A DNA stretch of 9,669 nucleotides from Bacteroidales bacterium (GTDB lineage Bacteria; Bacteroidota; Bacteroidia; Bacteroidales; Muribaculaceae), in assembly GCA_900755985.1 (NCBI GenBank), contig CAAEIL010000157.1, forward strand, positions 1 to 9,669, given 5' to 3'. Below, piece by piece: positions 1 through 5,845 of this stretch (its first letter is position 1; each line of letters opens with the position of its first letter). The position numbers and the translations under genes were made by a program. The notes under the pieces were generated by a model. That model did not search any database, was not told the DNA's origin, and worked only from the letters and a program-made list of their open reading frames with translations.

Positions 1-710
1 CCCCCGCGCCCCCCGCCGCACCTAAAAACACGGCAGCGCCCGCAGCGCAGCCTCACGCCCCGGCAACTCACAATGCGCCAGCTCCGGCAGCTTACAGCGC
101 ACCAGCTCCGGCAGCCCCGGTAGCTTCGGCGCCCCAGCCTTACAGAGCAGCCTCAGGACCGCGCATTTCGATGCCCGGCGGCAAATTCCGCACTTCGCTA
201 CACATACCCTCGCTGTCAATCAACCCCTCCGGCACAAGCGGCAACGCCCCCGGCCAATCAAACTCCGGCTCACAACACAGCCGCCGGCAGACAGCTTTCA
301 CTGACAGCGCACTGCAACAAGCCTGGAAAAACTTCATCGACACCCACCCCAGCGAGCACGTCCTCATCAACACCATGCGTGTATCGCCGCCCGTCCCCGA
401 CGCCGTACAAGAGCAGACTCCCGGCACATCGCCGCAGACCGCCGATGACAACACCCAATACAGCGCACGCAACTACACCGTTACCGTCGAGAGCCAGTTG
501 CAGGTCGATGTCCTCAACAAGCACCTCGACCAGATAATCGGCCACATCGCCGACATCCTCGCCAACGACAACATCAGCTTCAGCATCCGTGCCAACGATG
601 GCCCCGCATCGCCCTCGACATGGAACGAGCGCCAGGTCCTCGAATCCATGACCGCCAACCACCCCGACTTCGCACCCTTTGTCGAAGCCCTGCAGCTAAC
701 GCGCCTCTGA
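1..710 (+). CDS. dnaX: DNA polymerase III gamma/tau subunit, C-terminal part (5' end outside window)
   Basis: This is the 3' end of a gene whose frame is open from base 3 to the TGA at 708-710, giving 235 visible codons. The ATG at 171 is internal. The first ~55 residues are a Pro/Ala-rich linker with the repeated unit APAPAA. After it comes a compact domain beginning near KFRTSLHIPSLS, with F..SALQQAWKNFI, then LDQIIGHIADILANDNISF and a final WNERQVLESM...HPDFAPFVEALQLTRL. That order matches the C-terminal region of Bacteroidetes DnaX, in which the ATPase part of the clamp loader is joined by a low-complexity linker to a domain ending in a 'NP.l..l...l.L' pattern. The ATPase domain lies upstream of the window, so identification rests on the tail alone. 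It converges on the membrane-protein gene that ends at 723. Confidence 0.8.
   Translation, partial: PAPPAAPKNTAAPAAQPHAPATHNAPAPAAYSAPAPAAPVASAPQPYRAASGPRISMPGGKFRTSLHIPSLSINPSGTSGNAPGQSNSGSQHSRRQTAFTDSALQQAWKNFIDTHPSEHVLINTMRVSPPVPDAVQEQTPGTSPQTADDNTQYSARNYTVTVESQLQVDVLNKHLDQIIGHIADILANDNISFSIRANDGPASPSTWNERQVLESMTANHPDFAPFVEALQLTRL
75..115 (+). repeat. 24-bp-period tandem repeat in the dnaX linker
   Basis: A 17-base unit, GCGCCAGCTCCGGCAGC, at 75-91 recurs with one change at 99-115. The period is 24 bases (8 codons), so the frame is kept; both copies encode APAPAA. This is a low-complexity hinge that can gain or lose units by slippage without breaking the protein. Confidence 0.8.
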
Positions 711-735
711 ATCGCCGCGAACTCAGGAGCGGCGC
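701..735. terminator. Possible bidirectional hairpin between convergent stop codons
   Basis: GCGCC at 701-705 can pair with GGCGC at 731-735, and TGA at 708-710 with TCA at 723-725, leaving the 12-base intergenic gap as the loop and small bulges in between. The two stop codons therefore face each other across the stem. There is no T-run on either side, so intrinsic termination is uncertain. It is the only hairpin visible between the two convergent transcription units. Confidence 0.35.
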
Positions 736-1580
736 AGGGCCGCACGCAGGGTGTAGGCCCCAAGGGCGAGAAAGAGAACGAGGAGGCCGGTCATCGTCCA
801 GACGTGGTCGCGCGGACTCAGCCATATCTCCTTGAGCCAGCCATTGTGTCCCATGACCTCGACCCAGGTCCAGAAGGTCAGCACTGTGGCTATGGACATG
901 CGTATGTTGGCGCCCCACGTCGGCAGCGACATCTGACGGCGGAATGTGAAGAAGGAGCCTGTCAGGCAGCCGAAGGCTATCGCCAGCGTTAGCGGATGGT
1001 TGTCACCTAAGAAGTTGCGATCGTAGCAGAACATCAGCAGGACGTAGCTTGCCCACAGCATGACGTTGAACTCCATGAAGGTGACTATGGAGGTGTGGCG
1101 CGTCATAGGCCGTGCCACGATGATGTCGCGCCGCTTGCCGAAAAGCCGACGCTGACACCAGTTGAAGAAATTGCAACCCGAACGTATGCTGAACATATAC
1201 AGCAGCACAAACATCATGAGCATCCCGAACGTCGCCGGCAATATCATGTATTCGGGCTGCGTGACATTGCCGCCGACAGGGTCGACAAAGGGCTGCATAC
1301 CGCAGCGGTCGGCGTAGTATTGAAAAAGGAATTCGACCCATCCGGTCCAGAACAAAAGTCCTCCGAACAGCCCGCAGAGAGTCTGTCGCAGATCGCCGCG
1401 GACAAAGACACCGAAGACGGTGAGCAGCAGTCCGGCAAAACCCAAAAAGAACGCGCACACGTGCAACGGACCCGGTGCCATATAATGTTCCATAAGTATC
1501 ATGGCCGCATGTCCCAGCGGCATGGTGAAGAGTACGAACAGGAACGAAGCCAGCGCTTTGAGGGGATATTTTTTCTTCAT
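723..1580 (-). CDS. Uncharacterised 8-helix inner-membrane protein with a 4+4 internal repeat
   Basis: A 285-residue polytopic membrane protein that I do not recognise as a named family. The start is set at the ATG at 1580 (MKKKYPLKAL), a typical positively charged N-terminus before a first helix. An in-frame start at 1625 would add 15 polar residues. Hydrophobic helices lie near residues 9-30, 40-60, 67-89, 112-131, 168-187, 197-213, 226-243 and 259-280, with basic loops around 143-157 and at the C-terminus. The two halves resemble each other: P38-L39 is followed 45 residues later by W81-V82-E83, and P196-L197 at the same distance by W239-V240-E241, each after an FWT motif. Glu and His lie in or beside helices (H24, E31, H32, E83, E170, E241). 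It is the last gene of the heme-uptake operon, 81 bases after the TonB receptor, so a role in the inner-membrane step is possible but is only inferred from position. Confidence 0.7.
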   Translation of the reverse strand: MKKKYPLKALASFLFVLFTMPLGHAAMILMEHYMAPGPLHVCAFFLGFAGLLLTVFGVFVRGDLRQTLCGLFGGLLFWTGWVEFLFQYYADRCGMQPFVDPVGGNVTQPEYMILPATFGMLMMFVLLYMFSIRSGCNFFNWCQRRLFGKRRDIIVARPMTRHTSIVTFMEFNVMLWASYVLLMFCYDRNFLGDNHPLTLAIAFGCLTGSFFTFRRQMSLPTWGANIRMSIATVLTFWTWVEVMGHNGWLKEIWLSPRDHVWTMTGLLVLFLALGAYTLRAALRRS

Positions 1581-1600
1581 AAGGATAACGAGAGTGTTGG

Positions 1601-1645
1601 TCCGAGAAGAATAATGATTTGGCAAAAGTGAAAACGAATCTCGGA
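1601..1645 (-). other. Intercistronic inverted repeat before the 8-helix protein
   Basis: Within the 81-base gap between the receptor stop and the membrane-protein start, TCCGAGA at 1601-1607 is repeated inverted as TCTCGGA at 1639-1645, with a 31-base loop. I see no convincing -7 box (TAnnTTTG), so this gene is probably read through from upstream. The hairpin may influence how much transcript reaches it. Confidence 0.35.
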
Positions 1646-1661
1646 GAGGGAGAATGAGGGC

Positions 1662-3647
1662 CTATTGCAAGTCGATGCTGACGCCAGCCATAAAGTTGGC
1701 GCCGTCTGTCAGGGGGCAGTTCAGGTAATAGTATTTTGGTTTGTAATTGAAGATGTTGTCGACGGCAAGACTGACGCGGACGCATTTTCCTATACTGTGA
1801 TTGAGCGAGAGTTTCCACAGAGTGTATGCCGGATAGTTGACCTCGACGGTTCCGGCCGAGGCGTCGTAGTAGTCGATATACTCGACATTTTTGACGCCCG
1901 AGAGGACACGTCCGCTCAGCGATGCGGTCAGAGCGTAGCGGCGGCTGAAACGATGCTCCCAGTCGCAGCGGGCAGTCAGCGAGTGGGCGCGGGCGGGGAT
2001 GTACTGTCCCGCGGCGGTATGACCGTTCTTGTCACGGGCTACACTCTCGTGCGTATAGGCGTATGTCAGCCGTGCCGAAACTCCGCAGGTCCAGCGGGCC
2101 TGAACGGCGGCCTCGCCTCCGAAGACATTGTAACGGTCAAAGTTGACATAGTCGAGATAGAGCTGCGAAGGGTCGTCGGCCCTATAATATGGCACGCCGG
2201 TGGATATGCGGTTGTGGATGCCGTTGTAGTAGCCCGAGAGAGTGAAGTTGTAGTTGCGATGGGTGTAGTCGGCCGAGAATGTAACATTGTGGCTGCTCTC
2301 GGCCTTGAGTGTGGGATTGCCGTTGACTATCCACAGTCCGGCCATATCGAACTGGTAGTATTTTTCCTTGAGCGAGGGTGCGCGGAATCCCATTCCGTAG
2401 CCCAGACGCAAGTTGAGGTTGTGCACGGGGGTGTAGCGAGCCGACAGTTTGGGTGTGACGCGCGAGTCATGACCGTCCGAGAAATAGTCGTATCGCAGGG
2501 CGCCGACAATTTCGAGAGTGGAGGACAGTATCCAGTCGAACTGCGCAAAGGCGTCGGCACTGAGCTGATGGTAGCTGTGGTCGCCGAACTTGTCGCTCAT
2601 CAAATAGTCGCGCATGAAGTCGGCGCCGGCAGTCAGCGAGTGGCCGCCCTCGAAGAAGTGGCTGTACAGGCCGCGCACCGAGTTGCGGACGTTGCTGTAC
2701 GAGCGTATGTCAAGGTCTGTTATACGATAGAAGTCCGACTTGTCGTACTGGTCGAAGGCGTAGCTGAGTTCGAGACGGTCGGCGGTACTTATGGTCCATT
2801 CGCCCCGCAGTCCGGCCGAGTAGTCGCGGTAACGTTCGGGCGAGTCGGCCGTGCGGCTCAGCTGGCGGAAGTAATATCCGGCACGGGCGCTTATTTTAAG
2901 TCCTTCGACGGGTGTCCATGTCAGACGGTCGGCGACGTTCCAGATTTTGTTGCCGTATATAGTAGTGAATACGCGGGCGGCGGGGTAGGGTGCCGAATGT
3001 ACGTCGTAGTTGTCGATGGTGTAGTGGCTGCCGTTGAGGATGTTGCGCAGGAATTTGTTGCCGAGGGTCAGGCCCAGATTGTAGCGTTGCTCGTTGTGGC
3101 GGCCAATGCGTGCGTCGGCGGTGACACGCCATCGGGCGGTGGCCTGTTTGGTGATGATGTTGATGACGCCGCCGCCGGCACTGCTGCCGTAGAGCGCTGA
3201 TGAGGCACCGCGCACAATTTCGATATGGTCGACGTTGGACATATCAAGGCGAGAGAAATCGACGTCGTCGAGGGTCTCGCCGGCAAGACGCTCGCCGTCG
3301 ACCAGAAAAAGCACACTCTGACCGCCCTGGCCGTTGAAGTTGAGATGCACCTGCTGGTTCATGGCGTATGTGAATTCGACGCCGGGCATTTCGTGCTGCA
3401 GCAGCTCGCGTATGTCGGTAGCATCGGATAGGGCAATGTCGCGGGCGGTGATGAGCCGGGTCTGTACCGGGGTCTCTTTCAACAGTTTGGGTATGCGCAG
3501 GCCTGTCACGACGACGTCGTCAAGCTCGATGGGACTTTCGTCGGAAGCGTTTTCGTCGGCGGGAGAATTGCCGTCGGCCGGGGGGGCCGAAGCCACAGCA
3601 ATGAAAGCTGCCGAGACAAGACAGGCGTATATGCGTTTGTTGGTCAT
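1662..3647 (-). CDS. TonB-dependent outer-membrane receptor, HmuR-type (heme uptake)
   Basis: A 661-residue outer-membrane receptor taking up a ligand, probably heme or a related tetrapyrrole, with energy from TonB. The start is the ATG at 3647, which overlaps the stop of the HmuY-like gene as ATGA and suggests translational coupling. A longer in-frame reading up to 3887 lies inside that gene and is rejected. A signal peptide spans about 1-21, with a TonB-box-like DDVVVTG at 43-49. The plug domain follows to about 167, with VLFLVDGER (112-120), IEIVRGASSALYGSSAGGGVINIITK (142-167) and then a β-barrel to the end. Heme-receptor signatures are FRAP at 421-424 and NPTL at 444-447. HmuR of P. gingivalis has a His between the matching motifs; here that stretch has none, but Met435 sits at about the same place. 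Met96 and His101 are the plug candidates. No CarboxypepD_reg-like extension is present, so this is not a SusC-type receptor. Confidence 0.9.
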   Translation of the reverse strand: MTNKRIYACLVSAAFIAVASAPPADGNSPADENASDESPIELDDVVVTGLRIPKLLKETPVQTRLITARDIALSDATDIRELLQHEMPGVEFTYAMNQQVHLNFNGQGGQSVLFLVDGERLAGETLDDVDFSRLDMSNVDHIEIVRGASSALYGSSAGGGVINIITKQATARWRVTADARIGRHNEQRYNLGLTLGNKFLRNILNGSHYTIDNYDVHSAPYPAARVFTTIYGNKIWNVADRLTWTPVEGLKISARAGYYFRQLSRTADSPERYRDYSAGLRGEWTISTADRLELSYAFDQYDKSDFYRITDLDIRSYSNVRNSVRGLYSHFFEGGHSLTAGADFMRDYLMSDKFGDHSYHQLSADAFAQFDWILSSTLEIVGALRYDYFSDGHDSRVTPKLSARYTPVHNLNLRLGYGMGFRAPSLKEKYYQFDMAGLWIVNGNPTLKAESSHNVTFSADYTHRNYNFTLSGYYNGIHNRISTGVPYYRADDPSQLYLDYVNFDRYNVFGGEAAVQARWTCGVSARLTYAYTHESVARDKNGHTAAGQYIPARAHSLTARCDWEHRFSRRYALTASLSGRVLSGVKNVEYIDYYDASAGTVEVNYPAYTLWKLSLNHSIGKCVRVSLAVDNIFNYKPKYYYLNCPLTDGANFMAGVSIDLQ

Positions 3648-4441
3648 AGGGGATAGCGGTAGTTGATGGTCAGGCAGCATTTTGTCCCGGTGGTGCTCTG
3701 ATAATTCTGCAACTGCAGCGCGGCCATCGAGCCGTCGGCAAGTTTCAGTATAAAGACATTGCTGCACAGCTTGAACACCGGGGGCATGGGAGGAATCTCC
3801 ATGGCAAGCCATCCCGAAAGCACGGGGTTGACGTTTATGCCCTGGTTGCCGACGATGCCTAAGAGCATGCGGTCCTGGACTGTCCAAACGTCGAGCTGAT
3901 TCCAGGCGTCGGGCACGAAGTCCAGATTATTATAGTAGCCGCGGTCGTCGGGCAGCTGGTCCAACGAGCCGAGGCCGGTAGCGGCGGCAGGGCCGCCGTT
4001 GGTGCGTACATTGTTGCGGTGTACTGCAAAGGACCACTTTTCAGGCTCGGGCTGCTGAGCCGTGGGCTGGTAACTGCGAAACTCGTATTTTGATATACCA
4101 ACGCCGAAGACATCGTACCAGTAGGTGTAAATTCCGGGGGATTGGGCGGCGGGCTCGACGGTGAGGGGGTCGCCCTGAGGGGTCAAAGGTATAGCGGATG
4201 TTTTCCACAGGGCCGAGGTATTGAATTCGGGGTCGAGGGCCACAGAGTCGACAACGGCGCCGAGGTCGATGTAGTGCCACTGCGTCCAGTCCGATGCGTC
4301 GACATACAGCTGTCCCGCGATGGTATGCACATCTTCGGCCGGCGGTTCGTCATAGATACCGGAGAGAATTCCGTCGCAGCCTGTCAGTGAGACGAGCGCA
4401 GCCAGTGCTGCGGCGTAAAAGCTGTGCTTGTGTATATGCAT
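3644..4441 (-). CDS. HmuY-family heme-binding lipoprotein
   Basis: A 265-residue surface lipoprotein of the HmuY family, predicted to bind heme or a related tetrapyrrole and deliver it to the adjacent receptor. The ATG at 4441 is chosen over a TTG one codon upstream. The signal peptide ends in the lipobox LTGC, with Cys22 the lipidated residue. Family landmarks are DASDWTQWHYIDL (48-60), WSFAVHRNNVRTNGG (136-150), SGWL (209-212), FKL.SNVFILKLADGS (223-238) and a final TINYRYP. Compared with P. gingivalis HmuY as I remember it, about 55 extra residues lie between WHYIDL and WSFAVHR, including a Tyr-rich stretch at 104-120. The two heme-ligand His residues of HmuY have no counterpart; Met192, Met214 and Met219 are nearby, as in HmuY relatives reported to use Met. 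It starts 8 bases after the calycin-like gene and overlaps the receptor gene by 4. Confidence 0.87.
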   Translation of the reverse strand: MHIHKHSFYAAALAALVSLTGCDGILSGIYDEPPAEDVHTIAGQLYVDASDWTQWHYIDLGAVVDSVALDPEFNTSALWKTSAIPLTPQGDPLTVEPAAQSPGIYTYWYDVFGVGISKYEFRSYQPTAQQPEPEKWSFAVHRNNVRTNGGPAAATGLGSLDQLPDDRGYYNNLDFVPDAWNQLDVWTVQDRMLLGIVGNQGINVNPVLSGWLAMEIPPMPPVFKLCSNVFILKLADGSMAALQLQNYQSTTGTKCCLTINYRYPL

Positions 4442-4449
4442 CAATCGGA

Positions 4450-5010
4450 CTATTTGGTGCCGGTAAATGTAGCTTCGAGCGGGAAGGGCATGGCGCCGAG
4501 CTTGAAGGGATTTGTGACAGTGAGGCTGTTGCCGTCAATCTTAAGTGTGATGGTGCTTCCGGTACCCAGAACATAGTCGTTGTTCATCGTGGTGGTGCCG
4601 TTGTTGACGGCGGTGAGATGCTGTTTGATGCCGTCGGCGCCATAATCTTTATAGTATGCGCCGCGGGCCTCGTCGTAGGCGATGCCGGGGATGGTGACGG
4701 CGCCCAGTGTGAGGTCGCCCATAACGGTGCCGGTGAGGACATACTCGGGATAGCTGAAGTCGATGGTGCCGTCAGCGTTTTCGGTGACAGTGGCAGTGAT
4801 TGTGGTCTTGTAGGTGAACTGACCGCCGACGACGACGCTGATTTCGCCGGTGTATTTGTCTATGTCGGCCTGCTGCTCGAAGCGCATTTCTTTTATGTCG
4901 GCGACATTATAGGTCTGTTTGTCGCCGTTGTTGAACTCGATGGTGACTACATCTTTGGCGCCTGCGGTAAGTGCTGCTGTCAGCGCCAGCGCTGCTAATA
5001 TGGTTTTCAT
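4450..5010 (-). CDS. Calycin-like domain secreted protein
   Basis: A 186-residue exported protein. Its signal peptide (MKTILAALALTAALTAGA) lacks a lipobox Cys, so it should be released into the periplasm or carried outward as a soluble protein. Residues 21-44 form a short β module (VVTIEFNNGDKQTY then NVADIKEMRF) common at the start of small Bacteroidales exported proteins. From about 50 to the end the sequence alternates β-strands: YTGEISVVVGG, TTITATVTENADGTIDFSYP, a LTGTVMGDLTLG hairpin, and a closing TITLKIDGNSLTV...PLEATFTG. This matches the calycin-like (lipocalin-type barrel) domain, which is often found beside HmuY-like lipoproteins and TonB receptors. A small hydrophobic-ligand pocket would fit a tetrapyrrole, but no ligand residue is evident; that role is inference. 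The stop lies 8 bases before the HmuY-like gene, so the two are surely co-transcribed. Confidence 0.8.
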   Translation of the reverse strand: MKTILAALALTAALTAGAKDVVTIEFNNGDKQTYNVADIKEMRFEQQADIDKYTGEISVVVGGQFTYKTTITATVTENADGTIDFSYPEYVLTGTVMGDLTLGAVTIPGIAYDEARGAYYKDYGADGIKQHLTAVNNGTTTMNNDYVLGTGSTITLKIDGNSLTVTNPFKLGAMPFPLEATFTGTK

Positions 5011-5072
5011 TGTTGGTGGTGTTTCGTGGAGGGGTGATTATTCTACAGGCTTGGGGAGGCCTTGTGCGTTAT

Positions 5073-5501
5073 TTAATGGACAATCTTGAGTGTCTGCTTG
5101 CCGGCGACTACAACATATACGCCGCGTGCAAGGCTTTCGAGCGAGACAGTGTCGTGTCCGGCAACGAGCTGTACGCCGGCAAGACTGAAAACACGTATTT
5201 CATGTCCCGGGCAACTGACGGCATTGCCGTCATAGCTATACACGATGTCGCTTCCGGCAAGGACATCGTCGATGCCTGCGTCGTCTGTAAAAGTGAATGT
5301 CTTAACATCGGCAAGGAGATAGCTTGTGCTTGCATTGCCGGCGTTGATTGACAACCTGTCGCCATCGAAGGTGACACGCGGTTTCTCGCTCAGGGTGTAT
5401 GTTGCCTTGGTGTCGTCCCTGAGATTGACCGATAGCGCCGTTGCGGCGAACATACTTCCGCAGATGCAGAGGGCTGCCAGCGAAAGAGTAAATTTCTTCA
5501 T
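5073..5501 (-). CDS. Small secreted protein with a T9SS type A-like C-terminal sorting domain
   Basis: A 142-residue exported protein, first gene of the operon. The signal peptide is about 1-20 (MKKFTLSLAALCICGSMFAA); the Cys residues do not form a proper lipobox. Residues 22-71 hold two copies of a short β module, the second ending YLLADVKTFTF, followed by an Asp-rich linker. Residues from about 85 to the end (IRVFSLAGVQL, LARGVYVVVAG, KQTLKIVH) match the pattern of the Bacteroidetes type IX secretion type A sorting domain: V.V.sl.G, l..GvYvv.v.g, k.v. The protein would then be sent to the cell surface. With only about 50 residues of cargo, it carries no recognisable enzyme or ligand-binding domain. 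Its function is unknown; co-transcription with heme-uptake genes suggests an accessory surface role. The start is the ATG at 5501, about 35 bases below the promoter. Confidence 0.72.
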   Translation of the reverse strand: MKKFTLSLAALCICGSMFAATALSVNLRDDTKATYTLSEKPRVTFDGDRLSINAGNASTSYLLADVKTFTFTDDAGIDDVLAGSDIVYSYDGNAVSCPGHEIRVFSLAGVQLVAGHDTVSLESLARGVYVVVAGKQTLKIVH

Positions 5502-5542
5502 ACCTTGAAATTATTTTTTTGTTATTAGTTTTTTCTTGAGTG

Positions 5543-5574
5543 CAAAATTACATACTTTTCCCGAGACACACAAT
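5543..5574 (-). promoter_or_regulatory. Bacteroidetes-type promoter of the heme-uptake operon
   Basis: On the minus strand, TAATTTTG (5550-5543) fits the Bacteroidetes -7 consensus TAnnTTTG exactly. A TTG-containing box, ATTG (5574-5571), lies 20 bases upstream, close to the expected -33 spacing. Transcription would begin around 5536-5538 and leave an A/T-rich leader of about 35 bases before the ATG at 5501, with no Shine-Dalgarno sequence, as usual in this phylum. Confidence 0.65.
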
Positions 5575-5591
5575 ACCCCGAAAAAGGTATT
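5572..5591. promoter_or_regulatory. Palindrome over the -33 box, possible operator
   Basis: AATACC at 5572-5577 and GGTATT at 5586-5591 form a perfect 6-base inverted repeat with an 8-base spacer that includes five A residues. The palindrome overlaps the ATTG -33 box, a typical place for a repressor to act. I cannot say which regulator binds; an iron- or heme-responsive one would fit the genes downstream. A chance palindrome is the main alternative. Confidence 0.4.
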
Positions 5592-5608
5592 ATGCGACTG
5601 TGTCACGG

Positions 5609-5707
5609 CTATTTCATCAGCTCCTGCGTAACCGAAATGCGGTATATGCGCCACAGCGCGACATGGCCGCTTGATGGCGGGTCAGGGGTATAGTGAATAT
5701 CTTTCAC
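5609..5707 (-). CDS. Possible 32-codon peptide or gene remnant (very uncertain)
   Basis: A minus-strand frame is open from a GTG at 5707 (or TTG at 5710) to TAG at 5609-5611. It has no ATG start and no recognisable ribosome site. The predicted peptide nevertheless has natural-looking composition, including HYTPDPPSSGHV and LWRIYRISVTQELM. It could be a small peptide upstream of the heme operon, the remnant of a longer gene, or part of an intergenic repeat family. No hydrophobic segment or toxin-like pattern is evident. Confidence 0.2.
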   Translation of the reverse strand: MKDIHYTPDPPSSGHVALWRIYRISVTQELMK

Positions 5708-5743
5708 CAATATAGACTTAGAGCTTGTTTAATGGTAACGCCC

Positions 5744-5766
5744 CGGCCTGCAGTCACCGCAGGCCG
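5744..5766 (-). terminator. GC-rich hairpin, probable end of efflux operon
   Basis: CGGCCTGC (5744-5751) and GCAGGCCG (5759-5766) make a perfect 8-base stem with a 7-base loop, about 80 bases after the PG0541-family stop on the minus strand. No T-run follows on either strand, so it is a weak terminator candidate or an mRNA-protecting structure. Confidence 0.45.
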
Positions 5767-5785
5767 AGGCGGGTGCTGTGCGCAA

Positions 5786-5814
5786 GCAGCCCGGGCAGTG
5801 TGCTCCCGGACTGC
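5786..5814 (-). terminator. Second imperfect hairpin downstream of the PG0541-family gene
   Basis: GCAG-N-CCGGG at 5786-5795 pairs with CCCGG-N-CTGC at 5805-5814, with one C/A mismatch and a 9-base loop. It begins 31 bases after the PG0541-family stop on the minus strand. Together with the 5744-5766 hairpin it probably closes the efflux transcript, although no U-tract follows. Confidence 0.35.
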
Positions 5815-5845
5815 GTTACGGGCATGTGTACGGCGTGTGCCGGTG

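Larger units (their letters stand above)
5575..5845. other. Intergenic region between efflux operon end and heme-operon promoter
   Basis: No firm gene is visible in these 271 bases. They contain one arm of the -33 palindrome, a possible 32-codon reading frame (5609-5707, minus strand), a small palindrome GTGAA-N5-TTCAC (5693-5707), and two GC-rich hairpins (5744-5766 and 5786-5814) after the PG0541-family stop. Plus-strand reading frames that start here run into the PG0541-family gene in the wrong direction and look like shadows. Confidence 0.6.

Noticed and set aside
1581..1625. Earlier start of the 8-helix protein
   Set aside because: It adds 15 polar residues before a normal MKKK membrane-protein start; the ATG at 1580 is better.
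1665..3200. A 511-codon open frame on the plus strand
   Set aside because: It lies antisense to the TonB receptor, which has clear family motifs; its Val/Gly/Ala-rich product matches no known pattern and is a shadow of high G+C coding sequence.
3648..3887. N-terminal extension of the TonB receptor by 80 residues
   Set aside because: It falls inside the HmuY-like gene and has no signal peptide; the ATG at 3647 gives a proper signal peptide and an ATGA overlap.
5711..5732. AT-rich stretch with TATAGAC and TTGTTTAA considered as a plus-strand promoter
   Set aside because: It does not match TAnnTTTG with a -33 box, and no plus-strand gene follows.
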